The position numbers were made by a program, and so were the translations under genes. Below the pieces are notes generated by a model. That model did not search any database. It was not told the origin of the DNA and saw nothing but the letters and a program-made list of their open reading frames with translations. From JARLFX01 sp036404255 (GTDB taxonomy: Bacteria; Acidobacteriota; Terriglobia; Terriglobales; Acidobacteriaceae), in NCBI GenBank assembly GCA_036404255.1, contig DASWOP010000009.1, positions 1 through 8,416 of the forward strand: a DNA stretch of 8,416 bases, written 5' to 3'. This document shows positions 1 through 5,758 of this stretch, piece by piece. The first letter of the stretch is position 1. Every line of letters begins with the position of its first letter.

Positions 1-204
1 CACTACAGGCGTCACCTGCGCTGCCCCTTCCCCGTTAGCGGCATGTATCATCAGCCGCTGCAGCTCGCTTCCAAAATCGATGTCCTTCGTCCGGTAGCCC
101 GGCGTATCCACGTTCGCCATGTTGGCCGTGATCGCCTGCTCCCTGTTGCTCGTTAGTTTCAGATAGCTCTCCAATGTAGAGAGCAGCGCTGGTCCGTTCG
201 TCAT
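1..204 (-). CDS. flgB: Flagellar basal body rod protein FlgB (partial, N-terminal 68 residues)
   Basis: FlgB forms the proximal rod of the flagellar basal body, in the periplasm above the MS ring, and is exported by the flagellar type III apparatus. Only the N-terminal 68 codons lie in the window; the gene runs off the left edge. The translation starts MTNGPALLSTLESYLKLTSN and contains the flagellar rod signature ANMANVDTPGYR (about residues 27-38), followed by DIDF, which is typical of FlgB rather than FlgC or FlgG. The ATG at 204-202 overlaps the stop of the upstream sigma-54 regulator as ATGA. It is preceded by AGGAGG at 215-210 with 5 nt spacing, which fixes the start. An out-of-frame ATG at 208-206 is too close to that site. 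In relatives flgC and fliE usually follow; that is expectation, not seen. There is no signal peptide, as expected for a type III substrate. Confidence 0.93.
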   Translation of the reverse strand, partial: MTNGPALLSTLESYLKLTSNREQAITANMANVDTPGYRTKDIDFGSELQRLMIHAANGEGAAQVTPVV

Positions 205-1586
205 GCATACCTCCTCGGCGGCAAGCCGTATTCCTTGATCTTGTTTCGTACCGTGCGCAGGCTGATGCCGAGCATCTCTGCCGCATGCGTCCGGTTTCCA
301 TGCGCAAGCGCCAGCGTATTCTCCAGGTGCATCTTTTCCAGGTCCGCAATGCGTGTCCCCGGCGCAGGCATCGCGCACGCGCTCCCTTGTGCCATCTGCA
401 AGGGTTGGAACTCCCGCTCGAAACATGCCGCGTCGATCACCACGCCCTGGTTCAGCGAGAGCACACGACGCATAAAGTTTCCCAGCTCGCGGATATTCCC
501 CGGCCAATGGTGCTTCTCCAACGCATCCACAAAACTCGCGTCCAGCAACGGCACCGCGCAATTCGCCTCCACGGCGAACCGTTGTGCAAAGTGCTGTGCC
601 AGCGCTGGCAGATCGTCCATGCGTTGGCGCAGCGGCGGAATTGAAAGTGGAATCACATTCAGCCGATAGTACAAATCGCTGCGGAAGCGGCCCTGTTCCA
701 CCATCGCCCCGAGCGACGCGTTAGTTGTAGCGATCACGCGGATGTCTACGTGGATCGACCGCGTCTCGCCCAGCCGTTCGAACTCGCGCTCCTGTAGCAC
801 GCGCAGCAACTTGGGCTGAAGATTCAGCGGCATCTCGCCGATCTCATCCAGCAGTAGCGTGCCTCCATCCGCCAGCTCAAACTTCCCCGCACGCGCCGCG
901 CTCGCCCCTGTGAACGCGCCCTTCGCGTGGCCAAACAACTCACTCTCAATCAAATGTTCCGGAACCGCCGCACAATTCACCGCAACAAATGGCCTGTTGC
1001 CTCGTCCGCTTGCTCCATGAATAAATCGCGCCAGCAGTTCCTTGCCTGTCCCGCTCTCCGCCTCCACCAGCACATCCGCATCCGTGCTGGCCGCAGCGCG
1101 CGCCCGCTGTAGCGCATGCAGCAGCAAAGGCGACCGCCCCACAATGCCCGCATTCACCGGCTGCACCGCCACCTCGGCAACGTCCGGCGTCGCATTGCAT
1201 ACCGGCACATCGCAGCTTCGTTTCATCACACGTCTTGCAGCGGCCTGCAACTGGTCAAACGAAACCGGCTTCATCAGATAGTCAAACGCGCCGTTGCGCA
1301 TTGACTCCACCGCCTCCGGCACGCTGCCAAATGCAGTCAGCAGGATCACTGCCGTCGTTGGCGAGCACTTGCGCACAGAGTCCATCACCTCAAACCCATC
1401 GCCATCCCGCATCCGTATGTCGCTGACTACAAGGTCGAAGTTTCCCTGCTCAATCGCTCGGCTAGCCTCCAGCACACCGCTGGCCGTATTCACGCGCCAT
1501 CCGTGCCGCAGAAAGTTCGCGTGCAACGCCGTCCGCATGCCCGGCTCATCATCCACCACCAACACAGAAGAATCACTCGAATTCAT
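201..1586 (-). CDS. NtrC-family sigma-54-dependent response regulator, FlrC/FleR-like
   Basis: This is a 461-residue activator of sigma-54 promoters, likely driving flagellar basal-body genes. An N-terminal receiver (about 1-120) has acidic residues D12/D13, phosphoacceptor D56 (SDIRM), T84 and K106. A central AAA+ domain (about 145-385) has a Walker A-type loop AESGTGKE (176-183), GAFTGA (223-228) that contacts sigma-54, Walker B LLLDE (244-248), arginine-finger region FRSDLYYR (301-308) and WPGNIREL (361-368). A C-terminal Fis-type helix-turn-helix (about 413-455) contains NRTHAAEMLGISLRTVRNKI. The first P-loop glycine is Ala176. The start at 1586 follows GAGAGGG (1597-1591). An in-frame ATG at 1601, adding MREGS, overlaps the kinase stop as ATGA and is a real alternative. 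Kinase upstream and flgB downstream (ATGA overlap) argue for a flagellar FlrBC-type pair. The family call is firm; the flagellar role is inferred from context. Confidence 0.93.
   Translation of the reverse strand: MNSSDSSVLVVDDEPGMRTALHANFLRHGWRVNTASGVLEASRAIEQGNFDLVVSDIRMRDGDGFEVMDSVRKCSPTTAVILLTAFGSVPEAVESMRNGAFDYLMKPVSFDQLQAAARRVMKRSCDVPVCNATPDVAEVAVQPVNAGIVGRSPLLLHALQRARAAASTDADVLVEAESGTGKELLARFIHGASGRGNRPFVAVNCAAVPEHLIESELFGHAKGAFTGASAARAGKFELADGGTLLLDEIGEMPLNLQPKLLRVLQEREFERLGETRSIHVDIRVIATTNASLGAMVEQGRFRSDLYYRLNVIPLSIPPLRQRMDDLPALAQHFAQRFAVEANCAVPLLDASFVDALEKHHWPGNIRELGNFMRRVLSLNQGVVIDAACFEREFQPLQMAQGSACAMPAPGTRIADLEKMHLENTLALAHGNRTHAAEMLGISLRTVRNKIKEYGLPPRRYA
210..215 (-). promoter_or_regulatory. 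Shine-Dalgarno site of flgB, inside the upstream coding region
   Basis: On the minus strand AGGAGG sits 5 nt before the flgB ATG. These six bases are also two consecutive Arg codons (AGG AGG) near the end of the FlrC-like regulator, just before Tyr-Ala-stop. The ribosome binding site is therefore contained in the preceding gene, which fits translational coupling across the ATGA overlap. Confidence 0.85.
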
Positions 1587-1597
1587 CGAACCCTCTC

Positions 1598-2881
1598 TCA
1601 TGCGATGGCCAACTCCGTCCCGCTCCGTTTGAACTCCAGCACAAACCGCGCACCGCACTCCACCCCATTCGCCGCCCGAATACTGCCGCCGTGCTGCGTC
1701 ATAATTCGCTCACACACCGCCAGCCCAAGTCCCGGCGTGTCCCCATTCCCGCTGAACCCCGGCGCAAAGATGCTCGCGATCTGCGCTTCTCGCAGCCCGC
1801 ATCCGGTATCGGCACACTCCAGCACAATGCCGTCGCCACCATCGCGCAGCGTCAGGGACACCACGCCCTCAGCCGGCGTATGCCGCAACGCGTTAGCCAG
1901 CAGATTCAGCATCACCTGCTGCAATGCATTCTCATTGCCCATCACCACCAGCTCACTCTGCGGCCGCTGCCACCGCAGTTGCACTTTCGCCTGGCCCGCC
2001 AGTGGCTGAATGAACTGCACCGCATTGTCGACTAATACCCCCAGGTTCACAGGTCCAAGCTTCAACGCTCCCGAAGTATGAAAGGCGAGCACATTGTTCA
2101 CAGTTCCGGCCAGCGACCGGATCCCCGCGCGCAGGTTCGATATCCACTCTCCCCTGCGTTCACCGTCCTGCTCAATCAACTCCGCGAAGAGCTCCAGGCT
2201 CGCTAATGGATTCCTAATCTCGTGCGCAAGAATCGTTGTGATCTCCGCCAGTGCCATCGCATTGCGCCCCGCCTCGCGGTCGCGCTCAGCATTCTTCTGT
2301 CCCGTAATGTCGCGCACGATCAGGATCGCCTGCTCCCGTCCGTCGGCATCTTTCCCCCGCGGAAATGTCTTGCGATGCCGCACATGCAGCCAGCGTTCCC
2401 CCGCATCGCTCCGCAGCCGCAGCTCCTGCTCCGTGTCCGTATCGGCATCAGCCGCCAGCGCAAGGTGGATGCCGCTCCGTTCCTCGATCTCCCGCAGCGT
2501 CAGCGGATGCCGCCTGCTGCCTCCCGCCCCATTGAGCCCCATCAGCCGGCTGCACTCCGGATTGATAATCGAGATGCTTCCCTTGCCATCCACCACCAGC
2601 ACACCGCACGGCATCGAATCCACAATCAGCTGCAGCGACAGCCGCATCAGCTCATTCTCATTCACGCTGTCCTTCAGCGCTTTGTTGCGCTCGGCCAGTT
2701 CCGCGCCCAGCCCGTTCACTTCGCGCTGTAGCTCGCGATACGAATCCTCCAGCCGCGACGATGTAGCGATAAACTCTGAGAACGCCTGTGCCAGCTGCAC
2801 TGCGCTGTTCGTAGCCTGTGCTTCCGGCTCGAGCACAGCCGGACGGCCATCGCGCTCGCTATTGAGCATCGCGGCATTCAT
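1598..2881 (-). CDS. Soluble PAS-domain histidine kinase, NtrB/FlrB-like
   Basis: This kinase probably phosphorylates the FlrC-like regulator encoded 11 bases downstream. With the chosen start it has 427 residues and no membrane segment, so it should be cytoplasmic, like FlrB/FleS. A charged, probably coiled-coil stretch (about 44-75, LQREVNGLGAELAERNKALK) leads to a PAS domain (about 83-195, from QLIVDSMPCGVLVVDGKGSI). The dimerisation box is AHEIRNP with phospho-His H220. The ATPase domain has an N-box NLLANALRH (from about 326), G1 box ADTGCGL (357-363), F-box region FAPGFSG and G2 GLGLAV (384-389). The start is uncertain: ATGs at 2908, 2881 and 2869 and a TTG at 2932 are in frame, and none has a clear Shine-Dalgarno sequence. 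I chose 2881 because the preceding codons look less coding-like and the candidate sigma-54 promoter would put transcription near 2912. The sensed signal is unknown. Confidence 0.9.
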   Translation of the reverse strand: MNAAMLNSERDGRPAVLEPEAQATNSAVQLAQAFSEFIATSSRLEDSYRELQREVNGLGAELAERNKALKDSVNENELMRLSLQLIVDSMPCGVLVVDGKGSISIINPECSRLMGLNGAGGSRRHPLTLREIEERSGIHLALAADADTDTEQELRLRSDAGERWLHVRHRKTFPRGKDADGREQAILIVRDITGQKNAERDREAGRNAMALAEITTILAHEIRNPLASLELFAELIEQDGERRGEWISNLRAGIRSLAGTVNNVLAFHTSGALKLGPVNLGVLVDNAVQFIQPLAGQAKVQLRWQRPQSELVVMGNENALQQVMLNLLANALRHTPAEGVVSLTLRDGGDGIVLECADTGCGLREAQIASIFAPGFSGNGDTPGLGLAVCERIMTQHGGSIRAANGVECGARFVLEFKRSGTELAIA

Positions 2882-2922
2882 TGGCGCATGATGAGAACTA
2901 GGCAGCATCTGCCTATGGAGTA

Positions 2923-2938
2923 AGCACGGCAAGGGCCA
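2923..2938 (-). promoter_or_regulatory. Candidate sigma-54 (-24/-12) promoter for the kinase-regulator-flgB operon
   Basis: Read on the minus strand from 2938 the sequence is TGGCCCTTGCCGTGCT. It matches the sigma-54 consensus TGGCACG-N4-TTGCW at TGGC, the following C and the TGCT end. The invariant GG (2937/2936) and GC (2925/2924) are exactly 12 bases apart, as required. Transcription would start near 2912, giving a short leader before the ATG at 2881. It sits just after the stop of the FleQ-like activator gene and before the kinase, where FlrA-dependent flrBC promoters lie in gamma-proteobacteria. Three consensus positions differ, and one 16-base match can arise by chance. Confidence 0.45.
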
Positions 2939-2941
2939 AAG

Positions 2942-4129
2942 CTACAGCAGGATGTGCGATGGCAGAATCTCCGGCTCTCCTGCAGCCAGAATGCTGCATC
3001 GCTCCAGAACATTTCTCAGCTCGCGGACATTCCCCGGCCAGTCATGCCCTTCCAGCATCGCCAGCGCCTCTGCACTCAGCCTCGCGCCCGGGCAGAATCT
3101 TCCCAGAAATACCGCCGCCAGCTTTTCAATATCCCCCTCGCGTTCGCACAGCGGAGGTAGCTTGATCGGGAAGATCGCCAACCGGTAGTACAGGTCTTCG
3201 CGAAACAGCTTCTGCTTCACCAGTCTCTGCAAATCGGCATTCGTGGCCGCCACCACCCGCACATCAACCTTCAGGTTGTCCGTCCCGCCGATCCTCTGTA
3301 TCTCGCCCTGCTCCAGAAACCGCAGTATCTTGCTCTGCAGCGAGAGTGGCATATCCCCGATCTCATCCAGAAATAGCGTCCCGCCATGCGCCGCATGAAT
3401 GCGCCCAATTCGCGACTGCACCGCGCCGGTGAACGATCCCTTCACATAGCCAAACAGCTCTGCCTCCAGCAGCGACTCCGGAATCGCCGCGCAATTAATC
3501 ACCGCCATCGGCTGTTTCTGCCGCGGGCTGATCAGGTGGATAGCCTGCGCCACTAGGTCCTTACCCGTCCCGCTCGCGCCCGTCACCAGCACCGTCGTGT
3601 CTCGCCGCGCCACCATGTGCGTCAGTTCATACACGCGCTGCATCGGCTCAGAATCTCCCACCATGCCAGAAAGCCCCGGGCGTTTCTCGCTCATCACCCG
3701 CAGCCGATGCACCTGCACAGGCGCGATCTGCATCGTCCCGGAATCCGCAGCCGTGCGCAGCACCGTTGCCAGTTGCGCCGAAAGCCGCGTGGGTGACGCC
3801 GCCCCCAACACGATCTGCCCCGTATGCGCATGGATTGTCAGCACCTGCACATCCGGATGCCGCGCCGTCACCATCTCCCGGAACTCGCTCGACTCCAGAT
3901 CAGGCAGCAGCGGATCAAGCAGCAGCACTTCGCTCGCGCTCTCCTGCAGGCATTCAAACGCCTCCGCCCCGCTCGCCGCTTCCGTCAGATTCCACTGCGG
4001 CTGTCGCAGCTTCTCACGAAGCTCACGGCGCAATCTTCCATTGGGGCTCACCAGCAACACACCAGCGGCCATGCTCTCAGTCATGCGGAATTGAGGTATT
4101 GAAGGCGGTGCTACAACACATGTACTCAT
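2942..4129 (-). CDS. FleQ/FlrA-like sigma-54 activator lacking a DNA-binding domain
   Basis: This is a 395-residue bacterial enhancer-binding-protein homologue. Residues about 21-125 form a receiver-like fold: VLLVSPNG replaces the usual acidic pair, while D72 remains in LLLDPLLPD, and no clear conserved lysine is visible. This degenerate pattern resembles FleQ. The AAA+ domain (about 155-385) has Walker A GASGTGKD (184-191), GSFTGA (231-236, a variant of GAFTGA), Walker B FLDE (253-256), the arginine-finger region FREDLYYR (309-316) and WPGNVREL (364-371). The protein stops at EILPSHILL, just after the AAA+ domain, with no Fis helix-turn-helix; the next gene begins too soon to hide one. Helicobacter FlgR likewise lacks this domain. 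The ATG at 4129 has GGAG 9 nt upstream. It is probably the master activator of the flagellar genes downstream; this role is inferred. Confidence 0.87.
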   Translation of the reverse strand: MSTCVVAPPSIPQFRMTESMAAGVLLVSPNGRLRRELREKLRQPQWNLTEAASGAEAFECLQESASEVLLLDPLLPDLESSEFREMVTARHPDVQVLTIHAHTGQIVLGAASPTRLSAQLATVLRTAADSGTMQIAPVQVHRLRVMSEKRPGLSGMVGDSEPMQRVYELTHMVARRDTTVLVTGASGTGKDLVAQAIHLISPRQKQPMAVINCAAIPESLLEAELFGYVKGSFTGAVQSRIGRIHAAHGGTLFLDEIGDMPLSLQSKILRFLEQGEIQRIGGTDNLKVDVRVVAATNADLQRLVKQKLFREDLYYRLAIFPIKLPPLCEREGDIEKLAAVFLGRFCPGARLSAEALAMLEGHDWPGNVRELRNVLERCSILAAGEPEILPSHILL

Positions 4130-4269
4130 GCAGCCATTCTCCGGCGGCGATGTAAACTCTCGCCACTGCGTGGGCCTGCAAACACAAGTACATTCCTGAT
4201 TCGGGAAGCAGATACCCTCGGCAGGTTCATTTTGGAAAGTTAAATTAATTGAATTGAAAAATCAGCCCT
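4130..4269. other. Intergenic region upstream of the FleQ-like gene
   Basis: This 140-base gap separates the OmpR-type regulator from the FleQ-like activator, both on the minus strand. The part near 4237-4260 is strongly A+T-rich, with an AATTAATT palindrome, in contrast to the GC-rich surroundings. I see no convincing -35/-10 pair, no sigma-54 -24/-12 match and no hairpin followed by a T run, so whether the two genes share a transcript cannot be decided here. A promoter for the activator in this gap is plausible but not demonstrated. Confidence 0.4.
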
Positions 4270-5031
4270 CTACTCGCCGCTCAGCACATAACCCACGCCG
4301 CGAATCGTCCGTATCAGCTTCGCCTCACCCGGCACGTCGATCTTATCCCGCAGATACTTCATGTACACATCCACGATATTGGTCGATGGATCAGCGTCGA
4401 TATTCCACACCTCGCGCAGCAGCGTCACCCGCGAAACCGGCCTTCCCGCATGCTGCATCAGGTACTCAAGCAGCGCAAACTCCCGCAGCGTCAGCTCAAT
4501 GCTGCGAGCCCCGCGCGTCACAGAGTGCGTCTCCTGGCTCAGCACCAAGTCGCCCACCCGCGCCGCAGCAGACATCGCCGGTGCACTCTGCCGCCGCAGC
4601 AAACTTCGGATGCGCGCCAGCAGCTCTAGAAAAGAAAACGGCTTGATGAGAAAATCATCAGCCCCACTATCCAGCGCTCGCACAAGGTCTTCCGTACTGT
4701 TGCGCGCCGTCAATACCAAAACCGGCAGCTGCGGATAGCTCGGTCGAATCTGCCGCAGAAACTCCATGCCATCCATCTTCGGCATATTCATATCCAGAAT
4801 CACCAGGTCATGCGCCGCCGCTTTCGCATCCAGTAACGCAGCCTCGCCATCATGGTGCACCGTCGTCACAAACTGCAGCGCGCTCAGTTCGCGCCCCAGG
4901 AACTTGGCCAGCGCCACATCATCATCCACGATCAGAATCTTCTTGTAGCCCTGCGCTACCGGATGGTCCTGCGTTGGTTCCTGCACCATCGCTCCATCAG
5001 CACTCACATCTCGATCCGTATCCACTGCCAT
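4270..5031 (-). CDS. OmpR/PhoB-family response regulator (orphan)
   Basis: This is a 253-residue DNA-binding response regulator. A 28-residue polar leader precedes the receiver domain (about 30-145), with acidic residues D36/D37, phosphoacceptor D80 (VILDMNMPKMDG), T108 and K130 (LIKPF). The winged-helix effector domain (about 158-251) ends with the typical NIVDVYMKYLRDKI (218-231) and RTIRGVGYVL (241-250). All phosphorylation residues are intact, so it should respond to a kinase. No histidine kinase of the matching EnvZ/PhoR type lies next to it; the kinase further on is NtrB-like and paired with another regulator. The ATG at 5031 has AGGAAAG about 7-10 nt upstream; a shorter start at 4989 (MVQEP) is possible. 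Its target and signal are unknown. A regulatory link to the flagellar genes or to the divergent PilZ gene is only suggested by position. Confidence 0.93.
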   Translation of the reverse strand: MAVDTDRDVSADGAMVQEPTQDHPVAQGYKKILIVDDDVALAKFLGRELSALQFVTTVHHDGEAALLDAKAAAHDLVILDMNMPKMDGMEFLRQIRPSYPQLPVLVLTARNSTEDLVRALDSGADDFLIKPFSFLELLARIRSLLRRQSAPAMSAAARVGDLVLSQETHSVTRGARSIELTLREFALLEYLMQHAGRPVSRVTLLREVWNIDADPSTNIVDVYMKYLRDKIDVPGEAKLIRTIRGVGYVLSGE

Positions 5032-5300
5032 GCGTACACTTTCCTGTGCCGTCCTGCCGCACCCTTACCGACTTAGATATAACAGTTGTCCCGCCTCCAC
5101 GCCAGAGGCTGTACCCATCTGCATAACGATTCTCTTCCACCTGTTTCTTTGTCATTTCGAAGCACAGCGCGCGGAATCTGCTTTTAAGTGGCGCCACAAT
5201 CATTCCCCCTACAGTGAAAATTCCCTGAAATTCCACCCCGCTCTGACCGATATGTAAGTTTGACGTCCCCAGGTATCGCTTCAAATGGGAGCCTTCGCCA
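5032..5300. other. Divergent intergenic region between the OmpR-type regulator and the PilZ gene
   Basis: This 269-base spacer should hold promoters for both flanking genes. On the minus strand TTATAT (5082-5077) could be a -10 element for the regulator, about 46 bases before its ATG, but no good -35 accompanies it. On the plus strand TTGACG near 5260 is a possible -35 without a convincing -10. An imperfect tandem repeat, TGAAAATTCCC then TGAAATTCCA (5215-5235), could be a protein-binding site. A repeat-like stretch at 5148-5186 is listed separately. No conserved small ORF is evident. Confidence 0.4.
5148..5186 (+). repeat. Possible copy of a dispersed intergenic repeat
   Basis: The stretch runs from TTTGTCATTTCGAAGC to GGAATCTGCTTTT. 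From memory, it resembles the GTCATTCCGAG...GGAATCTGC-type elements scattered through intergenic regions of Acidobacteria and several other phyla. ATTTC and GGAAT can pair with one G-U to form a short stem around the GCGC-rich centre. Assignment rests on recalled similarity, not on a second full copy in this window. Confidence 0.4.
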
Positions 5301-5612
5301 ATGCGCAAGTTTGAATACCGGCACCCCAGACTCCGAGGCAGCTTCATCGTCGAATTTATCTTTGCTGGCCGCACTCTTCGCGGCACCTGCATCAATATCA
5401 GCGATGCTGGCATCCGTGCCACATTAGATGGAGAGGTGCCCGCCGGCAGCACCGGCCTGCTCACGATGCGCCACCCCCACCGCTCTCTCACCATTCAGGC
5501 CGTCGCCACTCATCTCCAGGCAGATGAGGTCGGCCTCTCCTTCATCTTCCACAGCAAGACCCAGCGCGAACTCACCCGCCAGTTCCTCGCATCCGCAACC
5601 GGCCGAACCTAA
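5301..5612 (+). CDS. Small single-domain PilZ protein (putative c-di-GMP receptor)
   Basis: This 103-residue protein is one PilZ domain. The N-terminal segment EYRHPRLRG corresponds to the RxxxR arm. INISDAGIR (31-39) gives the second PilZ signature as N32-x-S34-x-x-G37. The end of the barrel appears as VGLSFIF (77-83), and a short helix closes the chain. PilZ domains usually bind cyclic di-GMP and pass the signal to flagella, pili or polysaccharide enzymes. Here the first arginine of the usual RRHPR pattern is Tyr6, so binding may be weakened or altered. The ATG at 5301 follows GGGAG by 9 nt. It is the only plus-strand gene in the window, placed between a sugar-nucleotide operon and flagellar regulators, both common c-di-GMP targets. 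The family call is good; ligand binding is not certain. Confidence 0.83.
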   Translation: MRKFEYRHPRLRGSFIVEFIFAGRTLRGTCINISDAGIRATLDGEVPAGSTGLLTMRHPHRSLTIQAVATHLQADEVGLSFIFHSKTQRELTRQFLASATGRT

Positions 5613-5758
5613 AACACCACAACTCCCGGGGGATTCCAGGTACAAGTGCTACAGAATTAATTTTAGGAACCTGTTCTGAGCGAGTCGAAGCGCATGCAAA
5701 TCTCCCATCCCACAATAGCCCAGCATACGTCGCGCTGTTCGGATCGCCAACGCGAAGA
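5613..5758. other. Convergent intergenic region between the PilZ and HAD genes
   Basis: This 146-base gap lies between the 3' ends of two convergent genes. CCTAAAA (5608-5614, over the PilZ stop) and TTTTAGG (5661-5667) form a perfect 7-base inverted repeat around a 46-base loop, which is too open for a classical terminator. At 5666-5697, GGAACCTGTTCTGAGCGAGT followed by CGAAGC resembles another dispersed intergenic repeat type. No coding region or standard rho-independent terminator is evident. Confidence 0.35.

Noticed and set aside
2094..2891. 265-codon plus-strand ORF opposite the kinase gene
   Set aside because: It is very Ser/Arg-rich with no family features and is fully antisense to a well-supported histidine kinase.
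4130..4260. Sigma-54 promoter upstream of the FleQ-like gene
   Set aside because: TGGCGAGAG near 4160 on the minus strand lacks a GC at the required -12 distance; no other match was found.
5181..5205. Sigma-54 promoter (TGGCGC) upstream of the PilZ gene
   Set aside because: No TTGC-like -12 element occurs at the proper spacing.
5030..5257. 75-codon plus-strand ORF in the divergent intergenic region
   Set aside because: It begins inside the OmpR-type gene start, has no ribosome binding site and spans the repeat-like stretch; no family resemblance.
4997..5494. 165-codon minus-strand ORF overlapping the PilZ gene and the intergenic region
   Set aside because: It conflicts with the PilZ frame, and its translation shows no domain and no convincing start.
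5608..5667. CCTAAAA/TTTTAGG inverted repeat as a terminator
   Set aside because: A 7-base A+T-rich stem with a 46-base loop and no following T run is not a credible rho-independent terminator.
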